From Colius striatus (lineage: Eukaryota; Chordata; Aves; Coliiformes; Coliidae), in NCBI RefSeq assembly GCF_028858725.1, contig NC_084790.1:87324996-87388995 (forward strand): a stretch of DNA of 64,000 nt. Direction: 5' to 3'. Shown here in pieces: positions 9,961 through 23,720 of the stretch. The position numbers and the translations under genes were made by a program. Each line of letters begins with the position of its first letter. Positions within the stretch are counted from its first letter, which is position 1. The notes under the pieces are model-generated. The model saw nothing but the letters and a program-made list of their open reading frames with translations. It did not search any database and was not told the DNA's origin.

Positions 9961-12900
9961 TGAAGGTGAGAAGTAGCCTGATGTACACACACAAAAGAAA
10001 ACAAGAAGACTCAAGAAACAGTTCTTAACTTGACATACAAGCACCTCATGGAACCACTGTCCCCATTTGCCAAGCATCTCGCCAGGGTGGCCTCTGGCCC
10101 CTGCAGAGCTGCTGGTGGGGAAGCAGTGGTGGGCACACTGCTCAGGTGAGATGCTTTCCAAAATACCCCCCAGCAGAGTTTTTGGGGATGTTCCCTTACT
10201 TTCTGCTCACTCACCAGCTCCAGCATCAGCACTGGTCCTGTCCACTCCTCCCTGCTTCTGTCTCCCATCCCTACGCTGCAGTCCCAGCCCCCTTCTCCAA
10301 ATCCTCCTGCTTGACCCATGTGCCTCCCACCCAACAACCACACAGAGGGTTCAGATGGCTGAGCACAGCCCTTGCTCCCCATGCAAATTTCTGAATAAGT
10401 GGCAATTTTCTGGCCTGATATCTTCCCTATTTTTCATTTCCTGAGCTGTTTTAAGATCTTGCACCTGTGCAATAACTGAATACCGGGTTAAAATTGATAC
10501 CAGCCTTCCAGGAGGTTGCTTGACCCACCCTGGATTTAAATGTGATCTCTGAATGGGTGAATTGTAGACCTTAACTCATATTTTCTCCCTTGGAAATACA
10601 CCACATGTTTCTGACATGTAAAAAAATGATGGATAAAAATGAGTAAGGAATAAACCTGCATTGCTTCCTTACACCAGTATTTGCCAGTGAGTGACTGAAA
10701 AGGGAGACACAGAGAGGGCAAAGGGATGGAGAGGAAGAGAGGAGAGAGGAGTGAGTGAAAACACACTGAGCATCCATAAACCTCCAGTCGATTTGCAACC
10801 TCAAGTCCCTCTAGAACCTTCCTGATGGGAATGCAAGACTGTGGGACCACAACAGAATATTGGTGAGGAAGACTGCAAACATGCTCAAGTGACCTGCAGC
10901 TAGAGTGTCCAAAAACACATCAATCAACGATGCTAGTTGTTGATTAGCCCTGTGTGCTTGGCAAGTAGAACATCCCTGTTGAGATAACACAGGCCCGTGA
11001 TGGACTCAGAGACACCCACCAGACACTCTCGAGATTCCTGCCTTGCTGTGGGAAGGATCAAAGACTACACCTGAAAAACAACCCCTGATTTGTTTGAGGT
11101 TTGAGGCTTTGCCTTTTCTGCTCTGCTGCTGGGAGGACTGATCTCCATGGTTCCCTATCCCTGCTCAGTGCCTCTGCCCAGGTGCAGTTTCAGAGAGCCC
11201 CTGGATCGTGAGGTAATGAGAATAGATTTGCTCTTGCCATTTGGTCCATGGTTCTGTGGTTGTTCCTGTGTCCTGCTTGTGTCAGCTCACACAAAGACCC
11301 AAGTGCATTCATGTGCTGTGGGCTGGGAAAAGCCTCACAAAAGTGGTCCTGCAGACTCTGAGGGGTGTGAGCGCCTGCCAGCAGCAGAGCTGGGGCCAAT
11401 ATGAATGCCAGGATCCAGCCCTTTGTGGGTGCTGCTGGGTCCATTTGGAAACATCAGCTTCTCACAGTGCAGAAGTGGCTGCACAAAACGGAAAGCTGGT
11501 CCCACTGAAGGAAAGGGTTCCTGTGTGGAGGGTGTCCTGATGGCTTCAGGGCATCTGCTGCGTGGAACTGTGACCAGCAGCAAGCGCTCAGATTGCACCT
11601 CAAACCCACTGTCCCCAGGCAAGGTGCAGCTCTGCAGCTCTTAGGTGCTGAGCCAACACTCCTGGGAGCCCACAGTGCGTGCCAAGGTCTGGGGAGAGGC
11701 AGCCCAGGCAGGGCAGGCTGCTAGGTCACTGCCTTGACCCCACGCTGGGACCCAGATATCCCCCCAGGGAGGCAGATGAAGAAACTTCCTCATTTTGCAC
11801 TTTATTGTTTTTCTTCCTTTTTTTTTTTTTTCTTTCCCTTTTTTTTCCCCCCAAGTTTTTCTAAAGAATGAGAACCAAAAGCTGTGGGCTCTGTGCCGGG
11901 GCTCACCAGCCCCAGCCAGCCCCAGCAGCCGCTGAGACAATACCCAGGGCTGCACGGGGCTGTGGGAAAGGCAGTGCTGGAAGGAGCTGGTGACCAGACT
12001 GAGACACAACCCTCTGACAGCCCCATGGCCCTGCAACCCCATACCCCAGCACGGAGGGGCTGGGGGAACCGAGGAGCAGCCCCCCACCACCGCTGCTCGG
12101 CAGTGAGCAGAGCTCAAAAGGCATCGCCTGCAAAAGCTGCAGCCTCCCAAGTCGAGCAGATGATGTGCCTGGCCTCCCCCAAAGCAGGGACGACTGAAGC
12201 TGGGTTAGCTGGATGTATCTCGGAGACCTCTCCCCGCCAACCACCCGACCAGCTCATACCGAGTCACGACGTTCACACAAGACCTGGCAGTAGGTCTCCA
12301 GATTTTTTTGGCTCGCCTCCACCGTGAAGCCCCAGTTTGGGTGGATAAGCCCATCTGAAGGGAGCTAGAATGACTACACGCAATCGGAAGGGGTCCGACA
12401 GGATTTCTCCCGCGAGCAGCGCGGGAGAAGGGTGCGGGAAGACGCTTGCTCAATAACGCAGCAAGGAATGTCCATGAGAAATTAGTCAGCAGCAGCAAAA
12501 TGAATACACAGTTTTCTCAATAAAAGCTGCCTGCTTATTTACCCATCTGGGATGAATTTATAAGCTTTGTGCCGAGGAATGAGCGGCAAGGGCCCGATCA
12601 GAGCCTGCATTCCTGTGCAACATGTCTAAATTAGCTCTCTGTGTTAGCTTTGCCCTCATGGTCTGAGAGGGAGTGGAGATACTGCAGCGAAGCGGCGATG
12701 AGCTCTCCACAGAAATTAGAAGAATCTAGTGTGAAAGGGAGGTTTTGGTGGGGTGAATCAAGTGGAAGATGTTTCAGGAGGAGCCTCTGCGTTGGCTGTC
12801 AGCAGCGGCGAGCTGTGAGGACGAGGCGCTGGGCAAGGGAGACGCGTGTGCCAGGGCCAGGCCCAGCTGGGTGTAAAGATGCTGAACGTCGGCACCCGCA

Positions 12901-13514
12901 TTTCTGAGCAGGCATAGGCCAAGTTCTGCTGCCCTGCTGGAAAAAAAACACCTGCCCCTTTCCTTGGTGGATCCTCAGCCCCTTGCCCAAAAGCAGGAAT
13001 AAACTCATCTGCAGGGCAAGGGGGACAAGTAGGCTGAAGAGGACAGTGGAGTCTTGTGCCTTTGGTTGTTTCATGAGTTGCTCTTACAGAGAGATTTCAC
13101 AGGCAATAAAAAAGGACGACTGGCTGAGTTATCTGAAATTAGAGGCAGTCTACTGGAAACACTCCTTCAGTCTCTGGGCTGCTTGCTTTGAATACCCTAA
13201 AAACCCCAGCGAGGCTTATATGTAAAACCAAATAGAAACGGCCTCTAACCAGGTGAACGCATCACTTTCCACCTTTACAAACATGCTGATTTGCTGCTTA
13301 ACCATCCTGGGATCCCACAGCTGTTTATTCAGTACCCCCAGTCACCCACAGCTCCAAGCTCTCTCTGCTGGACCCTCCAGGAGATACTGCATTTCAGTTT
13401 GCTTCCTCGTTAGTGTCAGAGCAAGACATCATTTTCCTCCTCCATCTGATTTTCACACTTTCAAGTGCCAGGTAGACATTTAGGATCCATTCTCTGAGCA
13501 TCCCTACGGCTGGG
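9961..13514. other. intergenic, no gene or young repeat seen
   Basis: A 3.5-kb stretch without recognisable transposons, the longest in the left half. It includes a poly-T tract (11817-11852) and a perfect 9-bp inverted repeat at 12406-12428. The 12480-12640 segment is AT-rich and repeat-free. No exon was identified. Confidence 0.5.
12406..12428. repeat. 9-bp perfect inverted repeat (stem-loop)
   Basis: TCTCCCGCG (12406-12414) and CGCGGGAGA (12420-12428) are exact reverse complements with a 5-nt spacer. No adjacent T-run or gene explains it. Confidence 0.85.
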
Positions 13515-13878
13515 GAGTGGAGAAGAGGAGCCTGAGGGGTGACCTCATTCATGTTAACAAATCCATCAAGGGTGGGTGTGAGGAGGCTGGAGCCAGGCTG
13601 TGCTCAGTGATGGCCAATGACAGGACAAGGAGCAATGGGCACAAGCTGGAACAGAAGAGGTTCCAATGAAACACAAGGAAGAATTTCTCCCCTGTTGAGG
13701 TGAGGGAGCACTGGAGCTGCCCAGATGGGCTGTGGAGGCTCCTTCTCTGGAGACATTCAGCCCCAGCTGGATGAGTCCCTGTGTGCCCTGCTCTAGGTGG
13801 TGCTGCTCTGGCAGGGGGTTGCACTGGATGAGCTTCCCAGGTCCCTTCCAGCCCTTGAGCTTCTCTCATTCTGTTTGT
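13515..13878 (+). mobile_element. CR1 LINE 3' fragment, second subfamily
   Basis: The diagnostic variant 'gctgcccagatgggctgtggaggctcctt' and 'ccctgctctaggtggtgctgctctgg' separate this copy from the main family. It shares this with the copies at 23.35, 40.7 and 43.7 kb. It is plus-oriented, with the tail near 13870. Confidence 0.9.
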
Positions 13879-15324
13879 AGTGCAGGGATGTGCCTGGCCA
13901 GGCAAAGCCAGCGGTTAGGACTTGGGCTGTAAGGGCGAATCACTGGCTGTAAAACCCCAGCAGTCGCCGGCAGATCCTCAGCTGCTGTGAGTTATCCCAC
14001 CTCCGTCGACTTCAAAGATCACTGACTTCAGTGAAGTGCAGACAATTTACAGCGGTGGCAGATCTGCCTCTAATTACACCGTCTCTGATGCTGTAATATC
14101 CTGAGCTTCCTCGGATCCCACCGACTTCCGACCGGCAGCATCAAACACCCCCGGGACGGCCGGATCCCCGCGGGCCTGCGAGCTGTGGGAGGAAGGACGA
14201 GCAGGGTGCTGGGGCAGCGGGGAAGGGCACAGAGCAGAGCCCAACCTCACTGCAGAGCCTTTCCTCAGCAGCCTGGGGCAGGTTTCCTCCTGCCTCACCC
14301 CATCCAGCTCGTTCCCAGGCGTTTCAGCGTTCCCCTGTGATCTTTAGAGAGCAATATTACTTCTTTTTTTTTTTAAACAATATTTTCTCCCAAGCCAAAC
14401 ATTTTTAACCCAAACCACATTTTCACAAGCAGAGCCACCACATCCATGCAGCGTCTTTTTGCCCTGAAAGAAATCATCTTTGGATGGAGATCACTGTAGC
14501 TCTAGCACAGTTAAAATGAACCAGCCTCCTCTTCACACCAAACTTTTGTGTTTCCCACAAAAATCCCGCGCCCCTTTCCCTGGGAAGAAACAGCCCCTTT
14601 GCTGATGGACAAAGCTTTGCTCAATATTATCACCGCTGTGACAGCAGACAAATAGTTCAGAGCAGCTGAGCAGTTGCACTTCTGGAGTGTAGCTGCTTGG
14701 ACGGGGTAGGGTCAGGGCTGGGGGAGAGGAGATCCCTTCCCTGGTACCAGTCTGGGGCATGGACACAGGGACACCGAGTTGACATCCCACTGTGGAGGTC
14801 ACAGAAGGGTTGGGAGCACTTGACAGAGTCTCTCTAGAGCTTTAAGGGATCTCACTTATCACTATGCCCCAAATCTGATAGTCTTATTTCTCAGCTAAAA
14901 GAAGTTCAGTTGACAGCAGATAAGACTGGCTCAGCAGTCTTGTGGCTTTGTTTCTGTTAATCTCTGATTAATTCTAATGATCTTTCAGCCCTTTTTATTC
15001 CACATTATTCAGGAATCTCACATAATCTTTGTGTCTAAGTGTGGCTCCGTCGTCTTTAATCTGTGCTGATATTTTTGTCTTCCCCTGGCTCTGCTCCACG
15101 TTCCACAAAAGCTTTTCTTGTGACCTGCTCATTCCATGGTGTTCACGCCTTGGATTGTGTTATGGACTCTGCGGTGGTGGCAACAGACAGGAGGGATGTA
15201 TCAAGGTCTTAGAAGCCAAGGGCTAAACCCAGCTCACCTGTCCCTCCCCAGATCACTGGTTGGCTGGTGGCATGGTTTGGAGAGCATGATCCGACCTAGT
15301 GCACACACACTTGGTATTCCACAG
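13879..15324. other. intergenic, no gene seen
   Basis: Includes a T-run at 14361-14375. No exon or repeat family recognised. 13990-14110 is repeat-free and could be constrained non-coding DNA, but nothing in the sequence proves it. Confidence 0.5.
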
Positions 15325-16258
15325 CTTTGTATCTTCATCAATCACCTGGATGAGGGGACAGAGGGACCCTCAGCAAGTTCCCTGCTGGCACCCAACTGGG
15401 AGCACTGGTTGATGCACCAGAGGCTGTGCTGCCATTCAGTAAGAGCTGGGCAGGCTGAGAGTTGGGCACAGAGGAACCTGCTGAGGTTCAACAAGGGCAA
15501 GGGCAGAGTCCTGCAGCTGGGGAGGAACAACCCCCTGCCCCAGGCCAGGCTGGGGGTGACCTGCTGGAGAGCAGCTCTGCAGAGACAGAGCTGGCAGTGC
15601 TGGCTGATAATAAACTGCCCATGAGCAGCAACGTGCCCTCGTGGGCAAGAAGCCAATGGCAGCCTGGGGGCATCCAGCAGAGTGTGGGCAGCAGGGCCAG
15701 GGAGGTTCTGCTCCCCCTCTGCTCTGCCACATCTGCTGAGGCCTCATCTGGAGTCCTGTGTCCAGTTGTGGGCTCCCCAGCTGCAGAGGGACAGGGAACT
15801 GCTGCAGAGAGGCCAGTGCAGGGCCAGCAAGATGCTCAGGGCACTGGAGCATCTTCCTTGTGAGGAAAGGCTGCGGGACCTGGGGCTGTTTAGTTTGGAG
15901 GAGACTGAGGGGGGAGCTCATTAATAGTTACAAATATCTCCCTGATGGGTGTCAGGAGGTTGGGGCAGCACTTTTTTTGATGATACCTAGCAACAGGACA
16001 AGGGGTGATGGGATGAAGCTGGAACACAACCAGTTCCATTGAAACATCAGGACAAACTGTTTGAGTGTTTCAGTGAGGGAGCCCTGGCCCAGGCTGCCCA
16101 GGGAGGGTGTGGAGGCTCCTTCCTTGGAGGGCTTCAAGACCCACTTGGACACGTTCCTGTGTGACCTGATCTAGGTGAACCTGCTTCTGCAGGGGGTTGG
16201 GCTGGATGAGCTCTGAAGGTCCCTTCCAACCCCTACCATCCTGTGATTCTCTGATGCC
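15325..16258 (+). mobile_element. CR1 LINE, long 3' copy with dead RT remnant
   Basis: Begins inside the reverse-transcriptase ORF ('cttcatcaatcacctgg') and runs to the 3' octamer tail ('ctgtgattctctgat'). In the frame that should give the catalytic FADD motif, the copy reads FPAG (near 15381), so both catalytic aspartates are lost. Downstream the reading continues in another frame (DLLESSSAETELAVLADNK near 15560) because of a small deletion in 'ctgggggtgacc'. The same two lesions occur in the 24.1-kb copy. Confidence 0.92.
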
Positions 16259-17609
16259 TTCTGCAGCTGCAGCAAGGCCTGGTGGTGTTTGGTGAGATGC
16301 CTTTGGTGCAGCTGAGAGGAAGAGCCCTGCACCAACCTGTCCTTGCCAGTGTTTTCTCTGGAGGGGCTGTTGTTTTTTCACTGTGTAGGCTCAGCAGCTG
16401 AAAGCTGTTTCCTCTGCTGCTGCTCCATATTGTTTAGTTCAGCTCAAACGTGTCAAAAAATCTCTTGACTCCAGCCTCACTGCAGCTGAACCCCAGGGCA
16501 AACCCACGGGCAAGGGCAGCCCGGCCCTGTGGGACCTGCCTCCTTGACACTTCTCCATCCAGCACCTCTGAATTCTAAGGAAAAAGGTCAAACTGGACTT
16601 CTTAGGGTTTGGAGGACTTCTCCAACTCCTGGTCAACCTCCTCATTATCAGGGGGATGCTGGAATTCTTGGCCCTGCAGTGCCCTCCAGCCTGAGGCTGG
16701 TACCACCAGTCACACCAGTCCAATGTGGTCACTCAGGTCACGCCTAAGGCAAAACCATCATCCAGGAGCCACCCCAAGCATCGGGACAAGGATCCCCAGG
16801 AGCCCCACACCTGAATTTGGGACACTGCACTGTGACTCCCCAGTCATGGCCCTTCAGGTACTGAGGAAGGAGCTTTGCTTTACTCTGGCAACTACCCCAT
16901 GGGGGTTTCACACAGGGCTTTGCAGTTACTGTGGCCTGCAAGGAGTGGGCTTGCATTTGTGCATCACTCTCCACTCAAGCAACACCAACCACGCTCCTGA
17001 GGCCCTCAGAAAACCCTATTAAAAGCAGGGGAGCAATGACAGCCAAGTGGGAAAATCCCACAGCACACAGCCAAAGCCTCTGTCTATTGAAAGGCCGTTA
17101 CTTCAGAGGGGTTTTTAGCTGATCCTCTCATCTCCACAAATACGTGCTGTCGTGATCTCCAGCAAAGCTCCTGATCCCCTGCACTGCTGCAGCTCCAGGC
17201 TGTGGCTCAGGGCCTCAACACAGACACTCACACATGGGGCAGGGGTTGCCCAAGGAACCCAGCATTTCAGCACTGGATAGAATAGCTCCAACACTTTGCA
17301 AACCTTAAATGTCTTTTCCCTCACCCGTATGGGCAATCCTGACTGACTAACAGTGTTTTCTATCACCTCTTGCTCTGTCTATCTACAAGTGGGCAGAGAC
17401 ACACCCTGGTGCACTTCTGCCTTCCAGGGCTTGCATGTATCCTTACACCCCAGCAGCTTGCTGGGGATGGAGAATCACAGGCAGGGCCAGCCCCTGCACT
17501 GGGCTCAAACACAGCCAAAAACACACCTCAGATGATGATGGCACACAGCAGTATGGGGATGCTCACCCCCAGAGCAGAGTCTGGCTGCTTTGGGTCTTTA
17601 GCCTGTCCC
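16259..17609. other. intergenic, no gene seen
   Basis: Unique-looking sequence. Short open frames have no recognisable domain. Confidence 0.5.
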
Positions 17610-17845
17610 CAGGGGAGGTTTGGATTGGAGACAGGGAAAAATTCCTTCCCCAAAAAGGTTTATCCAGCCCTGTCCCAGGCTGCCCAGGGCAGTGGTGGAG
17701 TCCCCATCCCTGGAGGGATCCCAAAGCTGCCCCAAAGGGACATGGGCTAGCGGTGGCTGTGGCAGTGCTGGGGGAACAGTTGGACTCCAAGAGCTTAAAG
17801 GCCTTTTCTAACTGAAATAATCCTGTGGTTCTGTGAATTCTATGA
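17610..17845 (+). mobile_element. older CR1 LINE 3' end
   Basis: Shows the ancestral-type 3' end: 'ggctgcccagggcagtggtggagtccccatccctggaggg' region near 17680, then 'ggactccaagagcttaaaggccttttctaac' and the tail 'tgtggttctgtgaattctatgac'. Plus orientation, clearly older than the main family. Confidence 0.82.
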
Positions 17846-20035
17846 CTTTATCACCAAAGCTGCTGATTCTGAGCCTCTGGCATTGCTGGTGGTGTGAGAG
17901 CCAGCACAGGACAAAAAGCCTCAGGCCATCTCCCTTCCCTGTCAGGGTGTTCTGCAGCCCTGGACCAGCAGCTTGCAGGCTGCCATGCAATAGATGGGGA
18001 TATTTTTCCCCTCTTCTTGATACAAATGCGATTTTTCTCTCAGGATTAGAGTCCCACTAAGCCCCCAGCCCAGCGTGCCCTACATTGCCAGTGCTGGTCC
18101 TTGCTCCAGGAGCCGACACTTCCATCCAGGCCCTTCCCCAGCCGTGTGAGCAGGAAGGGGAACTCTCTGGCATCTTGCTGGTGACTCACTCCTCTGACAA
18201 AGCCAAACGAAAACCCCCAAAGCAGCAGCAACGAGGCACTTCTGGCCTATTTCAGATGGTTTTTATCCTCTCTAGACAGCTATTTAGTGCATTTCAGTAA
18301 GCACCTGAGCGCCCCAGGCACTCTGCACCGCAGTCCATGGTGTGCTGAGCCCCCTTCAGCACGGGGCTACTCTTAGGGGCAAGCTGGAATTCCATTTACA
18401 CTGCTGCCATCCCAACAACCTTGGTTTTGTCACCGAATATTTGACAGCAGGACGTTGTTTCAATCCATATCTATTATGATTAAAAACAAACAAACCCCAT
18501 GAGAGTGAAGTTTGGGCTGAAATTGTCAGAGGGGTCTGTGAGTACTGCATCTTCTGTCCTGCATCTTCCCAGCCTAAAGCTTCAGGGGTGCTCATGGGGC
18601 CAGGGCAGCACCTGGGTAAGGTCTTTGCTGCTGCATCACGCTCTCACTCCCCGTCTCTGCACATCCCCTCATCTGTTCTGGGGAATGGATTTAAGAGAAG
18701 GCTTCAGGATTTCCCTTATAAATAACAATATTGGCTTAGCAGAGTAAAGAAGATAAATGAGTCCTAGCTAGAGGATCTACCAGAGGTATTTAGCACTTCT
18801 GGAGGGATGCCAGGGCTCCAAGTACCAAACCCTTAAACTTAAGCAGCACTACACAAATGCCAGTGAGGTTTTAAGCCACCCCACAGCACTGCAGGAGGGG
18901 TTCCTGCTCCAGCAGCCCCCACTGCTCCATCCTGGGGACAGACGACTACAATCTGATTAACACTAGATTACAAGGGAGCGGGTTTTTAAGAGCTTAAAAA
19001 GCAGCTCGTGCTACAGAAATCTATCTGATCACATAAGCAGCAGCGTCCAGGGAAACCAGGGCCCGGTTGTCAATGGGAAATTCTCAGCATTTCATGCCAA
19101 ATGGGCTAGTTACTGAACGAGAAACTTCTCAGCCCGTTTCGTCTGGCATCGCTCTGCTCTGCAGAGGCTTCCTGTGGCTGGGGAAGGGCTTGGCACCCCC
19201 ACCATCCTCTGGGGAAGAGGCTCGGGTAATTCCGGGTTATTTCGGGGTATTTTAGGGTAATGTTTGCGTTCTTCTTTCACTTGAAAAGCTTCAGGTTTGC
19301 CCCTCCCCATGGGGAGTGAGAGAACGTTGGCAGCTTTGCCAGCTCTGCTCATAACAGGTTTGGATGGGAATTGGGAAGGCTATGGTCCCAGTCAGGGTGG
19401 GCAGGAATCCTCCAGAAACCCCATTTGCCCATTGAAGAGCCTCTTTGCTTGTCTCAGCAGTTCCTCAAACAGGATTTGAGCCTGACAGCTTCCAGTAACC
19501 TTGGTATTAGCAGAAAGGAGGGGCAGAACCTACCCAACTTACACTTAAGAGTCAGAACAGCTGGGTAAAAATAAGCAACTGAAAGAAAAAACTGACTGGA
19601 GGTCAAGGAAACGTCACTGACCATCCTTCCTGGAGATGGGTGGTCACTGCCAGTGCCTCATCACCTTGTCCCTGAGCTCCCAGGTGGCCCCAGGCTGTTC
19701 CCTGGCCATTGTGATGCTGGGCAAACAACAGAGAACACCTGAAGGTCACACAAACACACAGCCTTGGCAGCAGGCTGCCTGCTACCCCAGCATGCCTCCA
19801 GTCTGCTTTTGCTCTTAAAAAAACCCCTCAGTGTGGCTTTCCCACCTTCCCAAAATGCAAACCACCTTACCTCTAATTGATTGATTTTATTAAACTATCC
19901 AGGAATCCCACCTCCACAGAGCCAGGAGGCTTTTATCCCCCATCTCTGCCCTAGACTGCTGACTTTGGCCTGGCTTTTCCCTCAGATGCTCCACACAGCA
20001 TCCTACTCCAGCCCACAGAAGCACCGAATCCATCA
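17846..20035. other. intergenic, no gene seen
   Basis: No transposon or exon recognised over 2.2 kb. A short motif array 'gggtaattccgggttatttcggggtattttagggtaatg' lies near 19222-19263 (imperfect 11-bp units). Confidence 0.5.
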
Positions 20036-20700
20036 CAGAATGGTAGGGATGGGATCTCTAAAGATCATCCCGTCCAACCCCCTGCAGAAGCAGGTCCCAC
20101 CTAGATCAGGTCACACAGGAACGTGTCCAGAAGGGTCTTGAAGCCCTCCAAAGGAGGAGCCTCCACACCCTCCCTGGGCAGCCTGGGCCAGGGCTCCCTC
20201 ACTCAAACACTCAAACAGTTTGTCCTGATGTTTCAATGGAGCTGTTTGTGTTCCAGCTTCATCCCATCACCCCTTGTCCTGTCACTGGAGATAACAGAAT
20301 AAAGGAATATCCCAACCTCCTGACACCCACTAGTGAGATATTTGTCGATATTAATGAGATCCCCCCTCAGTCTCTTCCAGACCAAACAGCCCCAGGTCCC
20401 GCAGCCTTTCCTCACAAGGAAGATGCTCCAGTGCCCTGAGCATCTTGCTGGCCCTGCACTGGCCTCTCTGCAGCAGTTCCCTGTCCCTCTGCAGCTGGGG
20501 AGCCCACAACTGGACACAGGACTCCAGATGAGGCCTCAGCAGATGTGGCAGAGCAGAGGGGGAGCAGAACCTCCCTGGCCCTGCTGCCCACACTCTGCTG
20601 GATGCCCCCAGGCTGCCATTGGCATCTTGCCCAGGGGGGCACGTTGCTGCTCATGTTGATTTGCTGCCCACCAGCACTCCCAGGTCCCTCTCCTGGAGCT
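20036..20700 (-). mobile_element. CR1 LINE, long 3' copy
   Basis: Minus orientation: the 3' tail starts at 20036 ('cacagaatggtaggg'), followed by the 3' block near 20160. ORF2 remnant codons run to about 20700, including [20 protein letters not shown] on the minus strand. It belongs to the same group as the 2.8, 15.3 and 24.1 kb copies, though its 5' part ('gctgcccaccagcactcccaggtcc') looks closer to the ancestral CR1. The right boundary is approximate. Confidence 0.9.
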
Positions 20701-23349
20701 GCTCTGAATGGACCAAGTCCTTCCCAGATGTGAGGCAGCTCAGCCAGATGCAAACCAATGTGAGCCTTTTTGCTCTTGCCTTGTTTTATCTATTGTTGCT
20801 CTTTTCCTGGCATCAGAAAACGCAGCTGTTGGGAAAGCCATCGCTGAGTGGGTGGCCCAGCTGTCTGGGGATGTGCCCTCTGATAGAGGAGCTGCTCTCT
20901 GCAAATAAGAAGGCCCAAAACATTAAGTCTCTCTCCTAATCACAGGGAAGAAGCAATGGCAAACTCTTTTCAAGGTGATACTCGGAAGAGCAGTGTGCTC
21001 CCTGGGGCTGGACCGCTGGCTCTGGCAGTGTGCTCCGTGGGACAGACACTGCTGCCCTGACCTTGCTCCTCACCTCCCCATTGAATGCACAGGAACGGTT
21101 ACCAGAGACAAGAAGCTGTTTTCACACTCCCCTTGCATGCCTTCAAATCAAATGGGCTAAAGCTGTAGCTCTGGAGGGCTGCCCTGAGGTATGAGGCATC
21201 TTAACCACCATGTGCTTCACCCCAGGTTAGGAGGGCTTGTCTTCAAAGACAGTCTGTGCCTGCAAAACTGATGAGTGTTAGGGTTTAAATGAGTGTTGTG
21301 AACTGCTAAGAGCAGAGCCAGGGACAGTGTAGATCCAAATGTAAGAGAATGACACCGCAGGAAACGCTTTAGCTGTGAGAAACCCCCCCCTGTGCACCCA
21401 GGTAGCAGGTCAGAGATCTTACACCCACCAGTACCAAAGCTGAAAATAGTCAAGACCAGCTGAGCTGCATTTTAGCCTCAGCATTGTTTCCAAAACAAAA
21501 CAGAAACCTGCAAAGCTGCCTGTCCAGAGAAGATCACTGCAGGGGCCTTTACAGAAACAAGGTGCCAGGGAGGGAGCCCAAGAGGTCTTGTCTGGCTCAG
21601 AAAGAGGTTGAAGCTCCCCATCATCCCCTCTCACCCCGCAGTGAGCCCCGTGCTGATGAAGGCTCCATGTCAGCTCCAGCTGAGAGGCCAGAGCAGTTTC
21701 ATTCCCAGTGCTCACACTTCGAAGATTTACAAGCTCAAGACACTTGAGATGTATTTACTGGCTACCACCGTGACTGCAGTGCAATTGCACATGACATCAA
21801 GCCAACTTTCCTAGAGCTGTGTCAGTCAGCAGGGCAGGGTGGGATGATGCCTCATCTAAACTCATCTGTGGGGACACCAGAGGAATGAGACCCATTCTTC
21901 CACCCTTCATCCCTTCTGTTCTTTTTCAGAAAATTTGAAGAAATTTGGAGCCCTGTTGCTTTATTAGTAAACAAACAAACAAAGAAAAAGCCCAAGCTCC
22001 TCATAAATGACTTGCCAAGTGAGTGTCCCGTTGAAAGCCCTCTAACACAGCGTGGCTGAGATTGCTGTCAGTGGCCACGTCTCCATCCCAGGCACTTCTC
22101 TGCCCAGCCCTGGCATGGCAGAGCTGTGCCCAGCACTCCCATCCATCCCATGCAACTTTCCCAGCCTCCTCAGCCCCTCAGGGCACCTTATTGCCAAAGT
22201 ACTTTTGGTTTCCCAGGCCAGGGAGGACCGGCAGCACCCAGATGTGTTGGGCAGGTGGCTCCAGTGGCATCTTCTGAGTAGGAAAAGCAGGCAGGAAGAG
22301 GCAGAGGCTCCTGCTTGGGCCATGCCTGAAGGAGAGAGCTGGTGCTCACGGATGGAACGTGGAGGGATGGGTGTGGGGTTGTAGGAGTTCCTCCAAAACA
22401 ACCTGGGAGTTAGCGTGTGAAGACCTTCCCTGGCCAGGCCATGCCTTGAGGGGCTGGCCCCGAAAGTCACCTTCTCCATAAGGGATTAATTGGAGATTAT
22501 TTCCTGTCTGAGAAGTCTGAGCACCCTCCCCCAGGAACTGTCACAGAGCCAGCACCTGCAGTTGTTTAGAACAGCCTACTATCCTGGTCAGGAAAGAAAA
22601 CGTAGTTAAACACACCGTTTCGTTAGTAACACTCGAAGTGACCAAACTGCATCGTTCAGCAGCAATAATGAGTTGTGGCAGGGGGGTAAAACGCAGCAGG
22701 GAGACTCCACTCATTGACAGAACTCAAGGTATTGCTGTTCAGCAGCTTTGCAAATGTCAGGTGCTTCAGTGTCCTGTGTGATTCAACTGAGCCCTCAGTT
22801 GTGCCACCAGCCGAGGAGCCTTGCAGGCCTCCCCTGAGGCCTCAGCCATACCCAAAGACCCCAAAGGCACCACACAGCATGAGTAATTCCTCAGTGCAAA
22901 TCTGCAACGGTTCCTACATCCATTTCGGGGGTTGTATCAATGTTGGGTGACTCAGCCTCCTCATTCTTCCACAACCAGCCCTGGGCCATTCCATCACGAG
23001 CCGCCTCTCAGCTCCTACATCCCCGTCCCCACCCTGTGCCCACACTCCGTTGGTGAGATGGGATGCAGGGACTTTGTACAGGTCAGAACTTGGTGGCTTC
23101 CCTCTAATGTGAGAAGGTCCAACGGTGCCAACCAGAAGGAGAGTGTTAGAAGAGTGTAGATGCTGTGGGCCCACGAGTGAGGTCGGCCACGCTCGCTGTG
23201 CACATCTGGGGCTTCACTCCAGCTCCAACCCCAGATCATGAAACACCCACCGACAAGAGGAGGGCACGGCAAAGCACTGCAGATGCACAGCCTCAGGTTT
23301 CACAAAAACCTGTTTTTACAAGGTTCATGGGTCAGCTTTGCCCCACCAC
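20701..23349. other. intergenic, no gene seen
   Basis: 2.6 kb without recognised transposons. It includes a short (AAAC)4 tract near 21970. No coding exon is evident. Confidence 0.5.
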
Positions 23350-23720
23350 ATCCAGCATCCCCTGCTTGAGACTGAGGGGTGAGGTCATTCATGTTACAAA
23401 TGCATCAAGGGTGGGTGTGAGGAGGCTGGAGCCAGGCTGTGCTCAGTGATGGCCAATGATAGGACAAGGAGCAATGGGCACAAGCTGGAACAGAAGAGGT
23501 TCCAAAGCAACACAAGGACAAACTTGTTCCCTGTTGAGGTGAGGGAGCACTGGCAGGGGCTGCCCAGATGGGCTGTGGAGGCTCCTTCTCTGGAGACATT
23601 CAACCCCAGCTGGATGAGTTCCTGTGTGCCCTGCTCTAGGTGGTGCTGCTCTGGCAGGGGGCTGCACTGGATGAGCTTCCCAGGTCCCTTCCAGTCCTTC
23701 AGATTCTGTGATTCCACGGG
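23350..23720 (+). mobile_element. CR1 LINE 3' fragment, second subfamily
   Basis: Nearly collinear with the 13.5-kb copy ('gagcactggcaggggctgcccagatgggc', 'ggagacattcaaccccagctgg'). It ends with a recognisable tail (cagattctgtgattcc). Confidence 0.9.
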
